A stretch of 64,000 nucleotides of DNA from assembly GCA_024397995.1 (NCBI GenBank), contig CP073746.1, positions 3,284,001-3,348,000 on the forward strand, read 5' to 3'. The notes under the pieces are model-generated. The model had not been told where the DNA came from. It ran no database searches and worked only from the letters and a program-made list of their open reading frames with translations. This document shows positions 53,790-64,000 of this stretch, one piece after another. This stretch comes from a bacterium SCSIO 12827. GTDB lineage: Bacteria > Pseudomonadota > Alphaproteobacteria > Rhodospirillales > Casp-alpha2. A program made the position numbers and the translations under genes. How positions within the stretch are numbered: the first letter of the stretch is position 1; each line of letters begins with the position of its first letter.

Positions 53790-54566
53790 ATGGTCGAATT
53801 CAACCTTCCCGCCAACTCGCGCATTACCGAGGGCAAGACCGTCAAGGCCGCCCCCGACGCGACCAATATCCGCAAGTTCAAGGTCTACCGCTGGGATCCG
53901 GACACGGACGACCTGCCCAGGGTCGATACCTACGAGGTCGATCTCGACCGTTGCGGGCCGATGGTCCTGGATGCCCTGATCAAGATCAAGAACGAGATGG
54001 ATTCGACCCTGACCTTCCGCCGGTCCTGCCGCGAGGGGGTCTGCGGGTCCTGCGCCTTCAACATCGACGGCACCAACACCCTGGCCTGTACCAAGGCCAT
54101 CGAGGACATCAAGGGCGACGTGAAGATCTATCCGCTGCCGCACATGCCGGTGATCAAGGATCTGGTGCCTGACCTCAACGTGCCCTATGCGCAGCTGAAA
54201 TCCATCGAACCCTGGCTGCAGGCCGACACGCCGGCGCCGACCCGCGAACGCCTGCAAAGCCCGGAAGAGCGCGAAAAGCTCGACGGCCTGTGGGAATGCA
54301 TCCTGTGCTTCTGCTGCCAGACGTCCTGCCCGAGCTACTGGTGGAACGGCGACCGCTACCTCGGCCCGGCTATTCTGCTGCAAAGCTACCGCTGGATCGC
54401 CGACAGCCGCGACGAGGCCACGGGCAAGCGGCTCGATAACCTGAACGATCCGTACCGGCTGTACCGCTGCCACACCATCATGAACTGCACCAACACCTGC
54501 CCGAAGCACCTGAACCCGGGCCTGGCGATCGCGGAAATCAAGAAATCAATCGCGGCGCGGCAGTAG
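53790..54566 (+). CDS. sdhB: Succinate dehydrogenase iron-sulfur subunit
   Basis: A 258-residue protein with three Fe-S clusters. The [2Fe-2S] site is [12 protein letters not shown], and the [4Fe-4S] and [3Fe-4S] ligands are in [16 protein letters not shown] and [17 protein letters not shown]. It relays electrons from FAD to ubiquinone. It is the last gene of the operon and is followed by an intrinsic terminator. Confidence 0.97.
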   Translation: MVEFNLPANSRITEGKTVKAAPDATNIRKFKVYRWDPDTDDLPRVDTYEVDLDRCGPMVLDALIKIKNEMDSTLTFRRSCREGVCGSCAFNIDGTNTLACTKAIEDIKGDVKIYPLPHMPVIKDLVPDLNVPYAQLKSIEPWLQADTPAPTRERLQSPEEREKLDGLWECILCFCCQTSCPSYWWNGDRYLGPAILLQSYRWIADSRDEATGKRLDNLNDPYRLYRCHTIMNCTNTCPKHLNPGLAIAEIKKSIAARQ

Positions 54567-54588
54567 GTTTCATTCAATTTCGCCAACG

Positions 54589-54615
54589 AAAAGCCCGCCT
54601 TATGGCGGGCTTTTT
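54589..54615 (+). terminator. Intrinsic terminator of sdhCDAB
   Basis: GCCCGCC (54593-54599), loop TTAT, GGCGGGC (54604-54610) flanked by AAAA and TTTTT. Near-symmetrical, so it may also end minus-strand transcription of the DUF6494 gene. Confidence 0.88.
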
Positions 54616-54639
54616 GCTGTCCGACCTTAAGCGTCCTAC

Positions 54640-54879
54640 TCAGTCGTAGGACGGCGTGCCGTGCGGGTCCTCGGGCTCCAGCGTGATGTCGCTGGTGATG
54701 TCGTGGCTCAGGCCCAGTTCGGGAATGCTGAGGGTCACCTTGGCGGTCACACCGCCATCTTCGGCCAGCTTGCCGGACGCAAGAGCGGCACGCACCGCAC
54801 CCTCGATCTCGCGCTGGCTGGTCACGCCGACCTGTTTCAGGAATTTCCTGATCTGCATGTTGAAGTGTTCTTCGTCCAT
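54640..54879 (-). CDS. DUF6494 family small protein
   Basis: A 79-residue soluble protein. It opens MDEEHFNMQIRKFLKQVGVTSQREIE, the hallmark of a small conserved family (DUF6494) found across alphaproteobacteria, and then has a beta-rich segment VTAKVTLSIPELGLSHD. Function unknown. The start ATG at 54879 is chosen at the family start. It is convergent with sdhB across the shared terminator. Confidence 0.82.
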   Translation of the reverse strand: MDEEHFNMQIRKFLKQVGVTSQREIEGAVRAALASGKLAEDGGVTAKVTLSIPELGLSHDITSDITLEPEDPHGTPSYD

Positions 54880-55090
54880 CGGTCCCTCCGTCGTCCGGGC
54901 GCGCCCATCCGCCATTGAACGGGCTGTCCCATTGCATCCTGGCAACCTAGGCCGTGCCCCGCGCCCGGGCAACGGCCAAAGCGGCCCTTTTCATTTCATG
55001 GAAATGGTCCTTTCATAGGCCCCATTCCAGGCCTAAACGGAAATCCGGCGCAGCCTGGGCCGCCCCCCGACGACTTGAAGGACCACCATC

Positions 55091-55720
55091 ATGTACCGCC
55101 CCAAGATGTTCGACATTACCGACGTCACCGACATGCACGGAATTATCCGCGCCAACGGCTTCGCCGCCCTGGTGACGGCGGGCAACCAGGGCATGACCGC
55201 AAGCCATATTCCCCTGCACCTGATGGATGACGGGGAATTCGGTTTGTTGTGGGGACACCTGGCCAAGGCCAACGACCAATGGCAGGCCTTCGACGGCACG
55301 GCCGAGGCCATGGCCATTTTCGGCGGCCCGCACACCTATATTTCGCCGAGCTGGTACGTAACGGAAAAGTCCGTGCCGACCTGGAACTACGAAGCCGTGC
55401 ATGCCTACGGCCGACCCAGAGTGATGGCTGACCCGGATCAGGTGATACGCCGGTTGGCGTCATTGACGGCGCAATACGAAGACGGCAAACCGCCGCCCTG
55501 GACCATGGACGGCCTGCCCGATGATTTCGTACGCGCGCAGTTGAAGGGCATTGTCGCCTTCGAAATGCGGATCGAGCGCCTGGAAGGCAAACGCAAGATG
55601 AGCCAGAACCGCAAGCCGGAGGATGCCCAGGGCGCCATCGACGGCCTGAAGGCAACGGGTGGCAAGGTCGAAAATCAGGTCGCCGAGATCGTCGCCAAAG
55701 CCAACAAGGACCGGCTTTAG
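55091..55720 (+). CDS. FMN-binding negative transcriptional regulator, PaiB family
   Basis: A 209-residue split-barrel flavoprotein-type protein. MYRPKMFDITDVTDMHGIIRANGFAALVT is the usual opening of the PaiB family, with SHIPLHLMDD, ARANDQWQAF-like and AIFGGPHTYISPSWY segments; TWNYEAVHAYG is another hallmark. PaiB represses sporulation/protease genes in bacilli; in Gram-negatives the role is unclear. It ends inside the last bases of the convergent sterol desaturase gene. Confidence 0.9.
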   Translation: MYRPKMFDITDVTDMHGIIRANGFAALVTAGNQGMTASHIPLHLMDDGEFGLLWGHLAKANDQWQAFDGTAEAMAIFGGPHTYISPSWYVTEKSVPTWNYEAVHAYGRPRVMADPDQVIRRLASLTAQYEDGKPPPWTMDGLPDDFVRAQLKGIVAFEMRIERLEGKRKMSQNRKPEDAQGAIDGLKATGGKVENQVAEIVAKANKDRL

Positions 55721-56538
55721 GATCTGCGGAACGGCTGAACCAGCAGGTCGGTGAGCCGTAATTTTTGCGGGTCACGATAATCGCCGACGCCGATCGCCAT
55801 GGCGTCGTGGCCATCGCGGGGCTGGGCCCGGTAAGTGCCGAACAGACGGTCCCAGACCGACAGGTTGAAGCCGAAATTGCTATCCGTCTCGTCCCGATGG
55901 ACGGAGTGGTGAACCCGGTGCATGTCCGGCGTCACAAGGACCTGGCGCAGGACAGCGTCGAGCCCCAATGGCAGACGCAGGTTCGCATGGTTGAACAGGG
56001 ACGTCGCGTTCAACACGACCTCGAACACCACCACGGCCGCCGCCGGCGCTCCTAAGGCCAGGACCAATCCGACCTTGATCGCGATCGACAGCAGGATTTC
56101 CAGCGGGTGAAAGCGCACGCCCGTGGTCGCATCAATGGCCAGGTCCGTGTGATGCACCCGGTGCAGGCGCCACAGCACCGGAATGTGGTGAACGGCCACA
56201 TGCTGGGCATAGATGGCGAGGTCCATCAGCAGCAGAGCCACCCAGAAAGCCATCCAGCCGTCCAGCCCGAGCAGGGGAAACAGCCCCCAGCCCCGATCCG
56301 CCGCGAGCACCGCCGCCGCCACGGGCAGGAAGGCCGGCAGCGCCCAGGCCACGGCACGCACGGCCAGGGTATCGACCACGACCAGGGCCGCGTTACGCGG
56401 CCACCGTTGTGCCCGGCCCGTGTCCGGGCGGCGCGGCCACAGGGCTTCCGCCGTCGCCATGGCGATCAGCATACCGGCGAAGCAGCCCAGCCGTAGCAGA
56501 GGCTCATGGGCCGAGATGAAGTCGTTGAGCGCAGTCAT
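55717..56538 (-). CDS. Sterol desaturase/fatty acid hydroxylase family membrane protein
   Basis: A 273-residue membrane di-iron oxygenase. Histidine motifs are visible: HVAVHHIPVLWRLHRVHH (HxxxH, HRVHH), and HRVHHSVHRDETD near the C-terminus. Several hydrophobic helices precede them. Enzymes of this family hydroxylate or desaturate lipids or sterols; substrate unknown. The ATG at 56538 is preferred; the frame is open upstream without protein-like content. Confidence 0.85.
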   Translation of the reverse strand: MTALNDFISAHEPLLRLGCFAGMLIAMATAEALWPRRPDTGRAQRWPRNAALVVVDTLAVRAVAWALPAFLPVAAAVLAADRGWGLFPLLGLDGWMAFWVALLLMDLAIYAQHVAVHHIPVLWRLHRVHHTDLAIDATTGVRFHPLEILLSIAIKVGLVLALGAPAAAVVVFEVVLNATSLFNHANLRLPLGLDAVLRQVLVTPDMHRVHHSVHRDETDSNFGFNLSVWDRLFGTYRAQPRDGHDAMAIGVGDYRDPQKLRLTDLLVQPFRRS

Positions 56539-56745
56539 GCCTTGGTCTTCGATTACCTGATCAATGGCCGGGGGGAATCCGGCATCGGGCCTGTTTCCCG
56601 TTCCGAATTGGGATACGGTTGTAGTATGGTGCGTTTTCCCCCGGGCGGCCAGCAGGGCCACGGAAACGTGATACCCGGGGGGACGCGCCGCACCCAGCCG
56701 CACCAGGGTCGGCCGCCAACCTGGGAAGTGGTGCCTGGGAACGGA

Positions 56746-56771
56746 TCCGGGGAAAGGGTCCGGGGAAAGGG
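56746..56771 (+). repeat. Tandem 13-bp duplication at the ribosome-binding region
   Basis: TCCGGGGAAAGGG occurs twice in tandem (56746-56758 and 56759-56771), directly before the start codon at 56777. Each unit carries a purine-rich stretch able to pair with 16S rRNA, so the gene has two overlapping potential ribosome sites. Confidence 0.6.
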
Positions 56772-56776
56772 AACGG

Positions 56777-58231
56777 ATGAACCTTAATTCGCTTCTGCAC
56801 GCCCGCGCCGATGCAGGAAACCCCGTGCGCGTCGGCGTGATCGGCGCCGGCAAGTTCGGCTCCATGTTCCTCAGCCAAGCCCTGCATCATCCGGGCTTCC
56901 ACGTCGTCGGCGTCGCCGACCTGAACCCCGCGACGGCGGAAAAGGCCCTGTTGAACACGGGTTGGCCGAAGGAACGGATCACCCGCCATTCCGCCGCCAA
57001 GGCGCTCAACAAGGGCATGACCTTCGTCACCGACGACGCCCTGTCGCTGATCGAACACGGCGGCCTGGAAGTCGTCGTCGAGGCCACGGGCATCCCCGAG
57101 GTCGGCATCAAACATGCGCTCGCCGCCTTCAGTCGCGGCCGCCACGTGGTCATGGTCAATGTCGAAGCCGATGTCCTGGCCGGCCCGCTGCTGGCCAAAA
57201 AGGCGGCCGAGATGGAGGTCGTCTACTCCATGGCCTACGGCGACCAGCCGTCGCTAATCTGCCAGCAGGTCGACTGGGCCCGCACCATCGGGCTTGAGGT
57301 CGTCGCCGCCGGCAAGGGCACCCTGTACATGCCGGAATTCCACGCATCGACGCCGGATACGGTCTGGTCCCATTACGGACTGACCCCCGAGCGCGCCAAG
57401 GAAAGCGGCATGAACGCCAAGATGTTCAATTCCTTCCTCGACGGCACCAAATCGGGCATCGAAATGGCCGCCGTCGCCAATGCGACCGGCCTGACCCCGG
57501 CGCCGCACGGGCTCGACTTTCCGGCCGTGCCGGTGGATGAGCTGGCCTCGACCCTTATTCCGAAAGAGGCCGGTGGCCAACTGCACCACAAAGGCCAGGT
57601 CGAAGTGATTTCAAGCCGCGAACGCTCGGGCGAGGATCTGGAAAACGATCTGCGCTGGGGCGTCTATGTGGTGTTCGAAGCGCCGACCGACTACGTCAAG
57701 CGCTGCTTTTCCGACTACGGCATGATCACCGATGCCGGGGGCGGCTATTCCGCCCTGTGGCGGCCCTATCACCTGATCGGCCTGGAACTGGGCGTGTCCG
57801 TCGCCTATGCGGCAATCTTGAAGCAGCCAACGGGGGCGTCGACCCAGTTCGTCGGCGATGTCGCCGCCTGTGCCAAGCGCGACCTGCGCGCCGGCGAGGA
57901 ACTGGACGGCGAAGGCGGATTTACCGTCTGGGGCAAGCTGATGCCCGCCGCCGACAGCCTGCGCACCAAGGCCCTGCCCATCGGGCTGGCGCAAAAGGTA
58001 AAATTGAAACGCCCCATCAAACAGGGCGCCATCGTCACCTGGGACGATGTGGACCAGGACCGGACGGACGCCACCTACCAGTTCCGCCGCGAGATGGAGG
58101 CCCTGTTCGGCCCCGCGCCGAAGACCCCGGCGGGTGCGCCACCGGCCACACCCGGTGCCGCTTCGGGTGGCGGGACTGCATCCGGCCCCACGAAGCCCAA
58201 GGACAACCAGGTCGCCGCGGCAAGGAACTGA
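56777..58231 (+). CDS. Oxidoreductase with N-terminal Rossmann domain and C-terminal SAF domain
   Basis: A 484-residue NAD(P)-dependent protein. Residues about 18-150 are a homoserine-dehydrogenase/Gfo-Idh-like nucleotide domain (VRVGVIGAGKFGSMFLSQAL). A middle catalytic-like domain follows, and the C-terminus (KRDLRAGEELDGEGGF, KLKRPIKQGAIVTWDDVD) resembles a SAF domain. A disordered Ala/Gly/Pro-rich tail ends it. Reaction unknown. Duplicated ribosome sites precede the ATG. It is 39 bases upstream of zapE. Confidence 0.8.
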   Translation: MNLNSLLHARADAGNPVRVGVIGAGKFGSMFLSQALHHPGFHVVGVADLNPATAEKALLNTGWPKERITRHSAAKALNKGMTFVTDDALSLIEHGGLEVVVEATGIPEVGIKHALAAFSRGRHVVMVNVEADVLAGPLLAKKAAEMEVVYSMAYGDQPSLICQQVDWARTIGLEVVAAGKGTLYMPEFHASTPDTVWSHYGLTPERAKESGMNAKMFNSFLDGTKSGIEMAAVANATGLTPAPHGLDFPAVPVDELASTLIPKEAGGQLHHKGQVEVISSRERSGEDLENDLRWGVYVVFEAPTDYVKRCFSDYGMITDAGGGYSALWRPYHLIGLELGVSVAYAAILKQPTGASTQFVGDVAACAKRDLRAGEELDGEGGFTVWGKLMPAADSLRTKALPIGLAQKVKLKRPIKQGAIVTWDDVDQDRTDATYQFRREMEALFGPAPKTPAGAPPATPGAASGGGTASGPTKPKDNQVAAARN

Positions 58232-58270
58232 CCCCTGCACGATTTCCAAAGACAAGAAAGGTGACCGCAG

Positions 58271-59413
58271 GTGTCGATCATCCGCACCCCGCAGGAAGCC
58301 TATGACGCGCTGATCAAAAACGGCGACGTGCGTCCCGACCCTGCCCAAGCCCATGCCATCAAGCGCCTGCAGGACCTGTCCGAACGGTTGCAAGGGTATG
58401 GCTCCCAGATGGGTCGTTCCGGCTGGGCCGCGCGCCTGGGCTTGGGCGGACGCAAACAACCCCCACCCAAGGGCATCTACATGTGGGGCGGCGTTGGCCG
58501 CGGCAAGACCATGTTGATGGACCTGTTCTTCGAACACACCCCGGTCGAGGCCAAGAAGCACGTCCATTTTCACGCCTTCATGCAGGAGGTCCATCGCCGC
58601 ATCCACGCCTTCCGCGAAGCCCAGAAGGCGGGCAAGGTCGGCGAGGAAAAGGACCCTCTGCCGGCGCTTGCCCGGGTCATCGTCGATCAGGCTTGGCTTC
58701 TTGCCTTCGATGAATTCCACGTTACCGACATCGCCGACGCCATGATCCTGGGCCGCCTGTTCGAAACCCTGTTCGAACAGGGCGTGGTCGTTGTCGCGAC
58801 GTCGAACCGGCACCCCAAGGACCTGTACAAGGACGGCCTGCAGCGCGAACGATTCGTGCCGTTCATCGAGACGTTCATCAATAAGATGGAGGTCATCGAG
58901 CTGGATTCCGGCACCGATTACCGCCTGCAACGGCTGCAGGAATTGGACATTTACATCACCCCCAATTCGGCCGAAGCGGACAGGAAGCTTGAACGGGCCT
59001 TCCGCGACCTGACCGTGGGCATGGAACCGCGGGCCGTGACGCTGGCCGTCAACGGCCGGTCGATCGACATTCCGCTGGCCGCCGAGGGCGTTGCCTTCAC
59101 CACGTTTTCGGATCTCTGCGCGCGGCCGCTGGGAGCCGGCGACTATCTGGCGATCGCGGAAAAATTCCATTCCGTGGTGATGAACGGGGTGCCCAGGCTG
59201 GGTCCGGAAAAGCGCGATCAGGCCAAACGTTTCGTGACCCTGATCGACGCGCTGTACGACGCCCGCGTCAATTTCATCTGCGCCGCCGACGCGCCGCCCA
59301 CGGAGCTTTACACACAAGGTGACGGCGCGTTCGAGTTCGAACGCACGGTCTCGCGCCTGATTGAAATGCAGTCGCCCGAGTACATCGCCCAGCCCCACGG
59401 CAACGGTGTTTAG
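58271..59413 (+). CDS. zapE: Cell division protein ZapE (AFG1-family ATPase)
   Basis: A 380-residue AFG1-type ATPase. Walker A GGVGRGKT is at 73-80 and Walker B in AWLLAFDEFHVTDIADAM. Further family features are VATSNRHPKDLYKDGLQRERFVPFI and FSDLCARPLGAGDYL. In Escherichia coli it modulates FtsZ under low oxygen; in mitochondria the homologue handles membrane proteins. The GTG start at 58271 is preceded by GAAAGGTG. In alphaproteobacteria it often lies near mdh, as here (3 kb downstream). Confidence 0.92.
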   Translation: MSIIRTPQEAYDALIKNGDVRPDPAQAHAIKRLQDLSERLQGYGSQMGRSGWAARLGLGGRKQPPPKGIYMWGGVGRGKTMLMDLFFEHTPVEAKKHVHFHAFMQEVHRRIHAFREAQKAGKVGEEKDPLPALARVIVDQAWLLAFDEFHVTDIADAMILGRLFETLFEQGVVVVATSNRHPKDLYKDGLQRERFVPFIETFINKMEVIELDSGTDYRLQRLQELDIYITPNSAEADRKLERAFRDLTVGMEPRAVTLAVNGRSIDIPLAAEGVAFTTFSDLCARPLGAGDYLAIAEKFHSVVMNGVPRLGPEKRDQAKRFVTLIDALYDARVNFICAADAPPTELYTQGDGAFEFERTVSRLIEMQSPEYIAQPHGNGV

Positions 59414-59504
59414 GGCAAATTGCCACCCGTGCCGTCCAGGCACAGGTGTCATGCAATTGAAAAATACAGATTGACCCGACACCTTGTTCTGGTTTTCTTA
59501 AGGT

Positions 59505-59526
59505 CTGAACCTATATTAGGGTTCAG
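59505..59526. promoter_or_regulatory. Inverted repeat upstream of nadA
   Basis: CTGAACC (59505-59511) and GGTTCAG (59520-59526) form a perfect 7-bp inverted repeat. Its loop TATATTAG holds a good -10-like TATATT. It lies 68 bases before the nadA start and could be a repressor site for NAD synthesis; the regulator is not identified. Confidence 0.4.
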
Positions 59527-59593
59527 AGACCCCCTCCGAGGCTGGCCCCGATGCCGCTGGCCGGGGGAAGACGTTTCAAGGAGCTTTCAGGCA

Positions 59594-60664
59594 ATGGCCG
59601 CCGATATGACCCCATTGATCGTGCCCGATACGGTGATCCCGGCGGGCCCCGAGGCAATCTCGTGGACGGACGTCGACCCGAATATCGACCTGTGGGCGGA
59701 AATCGACCGGCTGCGCAAGGAAAAGAACGCCGTCATCCTGGCCCACTATTACCAGGACCCGGAAATCCAGGATCTGGCCGATTTCGTGGGCGATAGCCTC
59801 GACCTGTCGCGCAAGGCGGCGGCCACGGAAGCCGATATGATCGTGTTCTGCGGCGTGCGCTTCATGGCCGAAGTCGCCAAGATTCTGAGCCCGACCAAGA
59901 CCGTCGTGCTGCCCGATCTGGAAGCCGGCTGTTCGCTGGAAGAAAGCTGCCCGCCCGACGACTTCGCCAAGTTCGTCGCCCAGCACCCGGACCACATCGT
60001 GGTCACCTACATCAATTCATCGGCCCGGGTGAAGGCCCTGTCGGACGTCATCGTGACCTCGTCCAACGCCGAACACATCGTGCGCAACCTGCCGGCCGAC
60101 CGGCCGATCCTGTTCGCGCCGGACAAGCATCTGGGGTCCTACATCCAGCGCCAGACGGGCCGCGACATGATTTTCTGGAACGGCGCCTGCGTCGTCCACG
60201 ACATGTTCTCGGAACGCGAACTGGTCAAACTGAAGGCGCGCCACCCGGACGCCCCCGTTGCTGCTCATCCGGAATGCCACGAGGGCATCCTGAAGCACGC
60301 GGACCATGTCGGCTCGACCCGCTCGATCCTCGATTACGTGGTCGAGCATCCCGCCGATACGGTGATCGTCGCCACGGAACAGCACATCTTCCACCAGATG
60401 CAGAAGTCGGCCCCCGGCAAGACCTTCCTGGCCGCCCCGGGTGCGGACGGCACCTGCAACTGCGCCAACTGCCCCTATATGGAGCTGAACACCCTGGAAA
60501 AGCTGTACCTGTCCATGGTCAACGAAGCGCCTCGGGTGGAAATCAACGAGGATCTGCGCCTCAAGGCCCTGAAGCCGCTGGAGAAGATGTTGGAGATGTC
60601 GCCACCGGCCAAGGCGAACCAGGAAACCAAAAGCCAGAACGGTAAAGGCAAGGCCGCGGCCTGA
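59594..60664 (+). CDS. nadA: Quinolinate synthase A
   Basis: A 356-residue [4Fe-4S] enzyme that condenses iminoaspartate with dihydroxyacetone phosphate to quinolinate for NAD. Landmarks: ILAHYYQDPEIQDLADFVGDSLDLSRKAA at the N-terminus, CGVRFMAEVAKIL, DLEAGCSLEESCPPD, FAPDKHLGSYI and the terminal CNCANCPYM with cluster cysteines. The ATG at 59594 follows AAGGAGC. NadC follows, but no nadB is adjacent. Confidence 0.97.
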   Translation: MAADMTPLIVPDTVIPAGPEAISWTDVDPNIDLWAEIDRLRKEKNAVILAHYYQDPEIQDLADFVGDSLDLSRKAAATEADMIVFCGVRFMAEVAKILSPTKTVVLPDLEAGCSLEESCPPDDFAKFVAQHPDHIVVTYINSSARVKALSDVIVTSSNAEHIVRNLPADRPILFAPDKHLGSYIQRQTGRDMIFWNGACVVHDMFSERELVKLKARHPDAPVAAHPECHEGILKHADHVGSTRSILDYVVEHPADTVIVATEQHIFHQMQKSAPGKTFLAAPGADGTCNCANCPYMELNTLEKLYLSMVNEAPRVEINEDLRLKALKPLEKMLEMSPPAKANQETKSQNGKGKAAA

Positions 60665-60696
60665 TCGCCGCCGCCCGCCTGTCCAGCCCAAAGCAG

Positions 60697-61545
<849 letters not shown>

Positions 61546-61563
61546 CTTTCACTTCTTCTGAAT

Positions 61564-62370
61564 TCAACGCCGCACGCAGGCGGCCTGCGTATTGTAACGC
61601 ACGCCGACCATGCCTTCGGCATCGGCAAAGCGATGGGCGAGACCAAGGATCGCCGCGCGGGCGGCTTCCTCTCCGTGCACCTCTTTATAGGGCGTCATCT
61701 TGGACCGCGACAGCATCAGCCCGGTGAAGCCTTCCGGCGTCAGACGCCAGGTCCAGGGATGGACGATCTCGGTCACGTCTTGCGCCCAGGCGAGCGCATG
61801 CAGTTCCGCCATCAGGTCCCAGCTGCGATAATTCCGCCAATAGCCCTCGACCGAGGTTTCGACCTCGGTCTCGAAGGCTGCCATCAGCGGATCGTCATAG
61901 AGATCGCGGTTATTGTAGAGGATCACCATCGCCCCGCCCGGCGCCAGGGCCCGCGCCGCATCGGCATAAAACCGGGGACGGTCAAACCAATGGGCCGCCT
62001 GCGCCGCCAGCAAAAGTCCGACAGCGCCGTCGCCGAATGGCAGGGCCTCTGCCGTGCCCTTCACCACCGAAACGTCCGGCCGGTCGGCCAGCGCCGCTTC
62101 CGCCTGGGTGCGCATGTCGTCGTTGGGCTCCACCACCTGAGCGGTCCAGGCATCCCCGCCGCCCTCGGCCAGAATCGCCAGCATGGCTCGGGTCGAGATC
62201 CCCGTGCCGCCGCCGATATCGGCCAACAGACGCGGCACACCGGGGGTTTCCGCCCAATAGGCCCGCACAGCCGCAAGGGCTTCCGCGGGATAGCTCGGTC
62301 GGAATTTCTCGTAGGTTTCGGCCAGGCCGGTGAAGCGGGTCGTGTTGTCCGGAGGGGCGATCTCGATCAT
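61564..62370 (-). CDS. Class I SAM-dependent methyltransferase
   Basis: A 268-residue Rossmann-fold methyltransferase. Residues about 39-66 hold LLADIGGGTGISTRAML (SAM-binding motif I). A VVEPNDDMRTQAEAAL post-motif acidic segment, FGDGAVGLLLAAQAAHWFD and RALAPGGAMVILYNN follow, as in small-molecule methyltransferases of the BioC/UbiE type. ATG at 62370 chosen. Convergent with nadC; substrate unknown. Confidence 0.85.
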   Translation of the reverse strand: MIEIAPPDNTTRFTGLAETYEKFRPSYPAEALAAVRAYWAETPGVPRLLADIGGGTGISTRAMLAILAEGGGDAWTAQVVEPNDDMRTQAEAALADRPDVSVVKGTAEALPFGDGAVGLLLAAQAAHWFDRPRFYADAARALAPGGAMVILYNNRDLYDDPLMAAFETEVETSVEGYWRNYRSWDLMAELHALAWAQDVTEIVHPWTWRLTPEGFTGLMLSRSKMTPYKEVHGEEAARAAILGLAHRFADAEGMVGVRYNTQAACVRR

Positions 62371-63787
<1,417 letters not shown>

Positions 63788-63796
63788 TGAACAACC

Positions 63797-63833
63797 GCCC
63801 GCGCCCGTCCCCCGGGCGCGGGCCGGTTTTTTT
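63797..63833 (+). terminator. Intrinsic terminator after mdh
   Basis: GCCCGCGCCCG (63797-63807), loop TCCCC, CGGGCGCGGGC (63813-63823), CGG and a run of seven T. It could limit read-through into sucC, so sucC may partly depend on another start. Confidence 0.85.
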
Positions 63834-63872
63834 GAAACTTAACCAGCAGAGTTGGGAGTTTGAGGGGACGCA

Positions 63873-64000
63873 ATGAACATCCATGAGTACCAGGGCAAGC
63901 AGCTGCTCGCCAAATACGGGGTCGCCGTGCCGAAAGGCAAGGTCGCCTATACCGTCGACGAGGCCGTCTCGGCCGCCCAGGAGCTGGGCGGACCGGTGTT
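63873..64000 (+). CDS. sucC: Succinate-CoA ligase beta subunit, partial 5' end
   Basis: The first 42 codons of SucC, cut by the window end. The sequence [20 protein letters not shown] is the universal SucC opening (ATP-grasp beta subunit). With SucD it makes ATP or GTP from succinyl-CoA in the citric acid cycle. The ATG follows GAGGGGACGCA. It lies 39 bases after the mdh terminator. Confidence 0.93.
   Translation, partial: MNIHEYQGKQLLAKYGVAVPKGKVAYTVDEAVSAAQELGGPV

Noticed and set aside
52446-54509. 687-codon minus-strand open frame
   Set aside because: Antisense to sdhA and sdhB; low-complexity arginine/valine/aspartate-rich translation with no motifs.

Overview
The window is 64 kb of GC-rich, gene-dense chromosome from an alphaproteobacterium, most likely of the Rhodospirillales type. 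Evidence: a complete system I cytochrome c maturation operon (ccmABCDEFGHI), the order ffh-rpsP-rimM-trmD-rplS followed by leuCDB, sdhCDAB with a small DUF6494 protein beside it, mdh running into sucC, and a malyl-CoA lyase/mesaconyl-CoA hydratase-type pair as used in the ethylmalonyl-CoA pathway. I found no rRNA, tRNA, CRISPR array, IS element or prophage. Taxonomy is inferred from gene order and protein character only.

Layout. 0-3.6 kb: the end of a branched-chain-amino-acid-type ABC uptake cluster (binding protein, LivF-like ATPase) with a phenylacetate-CoA-ligase-like enzyme. 3.6-5.05 kb: an AT-rich small membrane-protein gene of foreign character, a periplasmic histidine phosphatase, and a candidate small RNA with C-rich loops and an intrinsic terminator. 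5.1-13.6 kb: ccm operon, then pgk with its own promoter. 13.6-21.9 kb: a HAMP receptor-like protein, several small or poorly known proteins (Nudix, DUF2141, lipoprotein, DUF924), a YnbE/YdbL pair and an amidase. 21.3-26.1 kb, minus strand: HAD phosphatase, ftsY, mtaB, dapF, an Fe-S protein and an XRE regulator. 26.4-33.5 kb: SRP/ribosomal operon and leucine biosynthesis. 33.7-41.4 kb: orphan PAS histidine kinase, asd, a cytochrome c/multicopper oxidase pair, and PEP carboxylase.

41.4-44.7 kb, minus strand: an ArsR regulator leads three tandem SRPBCC proteins, a MoaD/ThiS-like protein and a BNR-repeat protein. 44.8-50.4 kb: pyridoxal kinase, malyl-CoA-lyase and MaoC-type genes, a porin with candidate iron-type operators, and an MFS transporter. 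50.35-51.2 kb: the largest gene-free stretch, with a probable structured leader RNA for the MFS gene and DnaA-box-like sites. 51.2-54.9 kb: sdhCDAB and DUF6494. 55-64 kb: PaiB-like protein, sterol-desaturase-like protein, SAF-domain oxidoreductase, ZapE, nadA-nadC, a methyltransferase, a malate dehydrogenase with a histone-H1-like basic tail, and the start of sucC.

Most of the window is core metabolism: PEP carboxylase, malate dehydrogenase, succinate dehydrogenase, malyl-CoA lyase and mesaconyl-CoA hydratase together form C4-acid/acetyl-CoA assimilation, and Ccm supplies cytochromes c. The most unusual items are the Mdh basic tail, the C-loop small RNA at about 4.94-5.05 kb, the three-way-junction leader RNA before the MFS gene, and the ArsR/SRPBCC/MoaD/BNR run.
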